A model generated the notes under the pieces. That model worked only from the letters and a program-made list of their open reading frames with translations, was not told the origin of the DNA and did no database searches. Shown here in pieces: positions 63,220 to 64,000 of a stretch of DNA of 64,000 nucleotides (position 1 is the first letter of the stretch; the number at the start of each line of letters is the position of its first letter). The translations under genes were made by a program, and so were the position numbers. This DNA comes from Candidatus Gallacutalibacter stercoravium (lineage in GTDB: Bacteria; Bacillota; Clostridia; Oscillospirales; Acutalibacteraceae): contig DVJE01000012.1 in NCBI GenBank assembly GCA_018716975.1, positions 1 to 64,000 of the forward strand, written 5' to 3'.

Positions 63220-64000
63220 ACGATACGGTGTCTGCTTTTCCCCTGGGCAGCGATACGTTTGCTCCTTCGTCATCCAAAAGCTGCACCGGCACTCTTTTGC
63301 CGGTTTGAAAAGACTCCACCGCCGCCCACGCTAAGCGCAACGCCCGCAGGCCGCGCCGGGCGGGCACCGGCGGCTGCCGGCCTTGCCGCAGGGCGGGGAT
63401 CATGTCGTCTAAATATCTATCTAGATTTTGCGCAAAGGATCGTTCCTCATCGTGGAAAAAAGCGGGATTCCACACCTGGGCCACGCGGCTGCCCACCTCT
63501 TGAAAGCTGTATTTGCGCACGCTGTCTTCCATTAGCAGGCGGCCCTTTGTTCCGTTTATCTCTACAAAGTGTGAAAGCTCATAGTTTTCATCAGCGTCGA
63601 AGGTGCCCAAAAAGGATCCCACCCCGCCGTTGGCAAAGCGAAGAGCCAGCGAAAAAGTGGTGTAGCTGTGTTTACCGGTATCGGTCATTTCCGCCGTAAC
63701 CGATGCAATAGGCCCGCACAAATACTCTAGCAAATCCAGCCCGTGGCACTGGGCCTCTATCAGGTTAACATAAGGGTGGCGCGCCACCGACGCATCGCAG
63801 CCGTGGCCGAACCGCCATAGCGCGAAGACCATCTGGCCCAGCTTGCCTGCATCGATATCCTTTTTTGCCAGCAGGGCCGGGATGCTGTAACGGTGGTTAA
63901 AATCAATGGCGAAAAACAGCCCCTTCTTCTCTGCCGCTTGAATCATGGCTTTCGCCTCGCTTAGCTCATAGGCCAAGGGCTTTTCCACCAGCAGCGGCAC
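63218..64000 (-). CDS. Gfo/Idh/MocA oxidoreductase, partial
   Basis: The last 260 residues are in the window; the N-terminal NAD(P) domain lies beyond 64000. The visible part starts at the catalytic LVEKPLAYELSEAK with E-K-P, FAIDFNHRYSI, AQCHGLDLLEYLCGP with the catalytic His and the large beta-sheet domain. It is a second, distinct member of the family besides 56495-57496. Sugar or cyclitol substrate not known. Confidence 0.88.
   Translation of the reverse strand: MPLLVEKPLAYELSEAKAMIQAAEKKGLFFAIDFNHRYSIPALLAKKDIDAGKLGQMVFALWRFGHGCDASVARHPYVNLIEAQCHGLDLLEYLCGPIASVTAEMTDTGKHSYTTFSLALRFANGGVGSFLGTFDADENYELSHFVEINGTKGRLLMEDSVRKYSFQEVGSRVAQVWNPAFFHDEERSFAQNLDRYLDDMIPALRQGRQPPVPARRGLRALRLAWAAVESFQTGKRVPVQLLDDEGANVSLPRGKADTVS

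Noticed and set aside
1-64000. CRISPR array, tRNA or rRNA genes
   Set aside because: No regularly spaced repeats, no cloverleaf sequences with TTCRANYC loops and no rRNA signatures were noticed; a dedicated scan was not possible.

Overview
The window looks like a chromosome segment of a low-to-moderate GC, spore-forming gut-type Clostridium relative (Clostridia, probably Oscillospirales/Ruminococcaceae-like). The basis is Firmicutes gene order (gdpP-rplI-dnaB and tilS-hpt-ftsH, yaaL-bofA, rnr next to secG), a methionine T-box, strong AGGAGG ribosome-binding sites, frequent GTG/TTG starts, and clostridial families (DUF1540, DUF4364, DUF2508, BofA). No rRNA, tRNA or CRISPR array was seen.

Left edge (1-4.3 kb) is an accessory, decayed region. 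It holds a transposase tail, a MerR regulator, a 5'-truncated DUF4097 gene, an intact DUF4097 lipoprotein and a lipoprotein class D beta-lactamase. Two copies of a MerR-type promoter/operator (19-bp spacer, inverted repeat) and two copies of an rlmCD-tail segment show that a block was duplicated in tandem and then eroded.

4.3-25 kb is mostly housekeeping: rlmCD, the branched-chain amino-acid exporter azlCD behind a leader with a terminator hairpin, DUF1540, htrA, folE-folP, a transglutaminase-like lipoprotein, coaW, ogt-alkD, a MutS2 without its Smr domain, DUF4364, prs, a GNAT plus a histidine phosphatase, yaaL-bofA, a methyltransferase and rnr-secG. 25-46 kb holds a type IIA topoisomerase pair, the dnaB-tilS-hpt-ftsH run, rplI, gdpP (c-di-AMP turnover), RNase J, and a rightward operon of RNase HI, cysteine desulfurase and two FAD proteins.

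46-64 kb is more accessory: a lone eutH, GH38 alpha-mannosidase, a PurF-like enzyme whose glutaminase cysteine is missing, glycerate kinase, a DUF1861 propeller protein, a methionine T-box followed by an internally deleted metG, tag, two Gfo/Idh oxidoreductases, a sugar-isomerase-like TIM barrel, and a redox unit (Rrf2 regulator, CcdA-TlpA fusion, TrxA, with a divergent flavodoxin) built around a perfect long inverted repeat. The most interesting signals are the duplicated MerR/DUF4097/beta-lactamase locus, the T-box/metG deletion, the Cys-less PurF, the azlCD leader and the Rrf2 operator. No clearly new multi-gene system could be proven from sequence alone.
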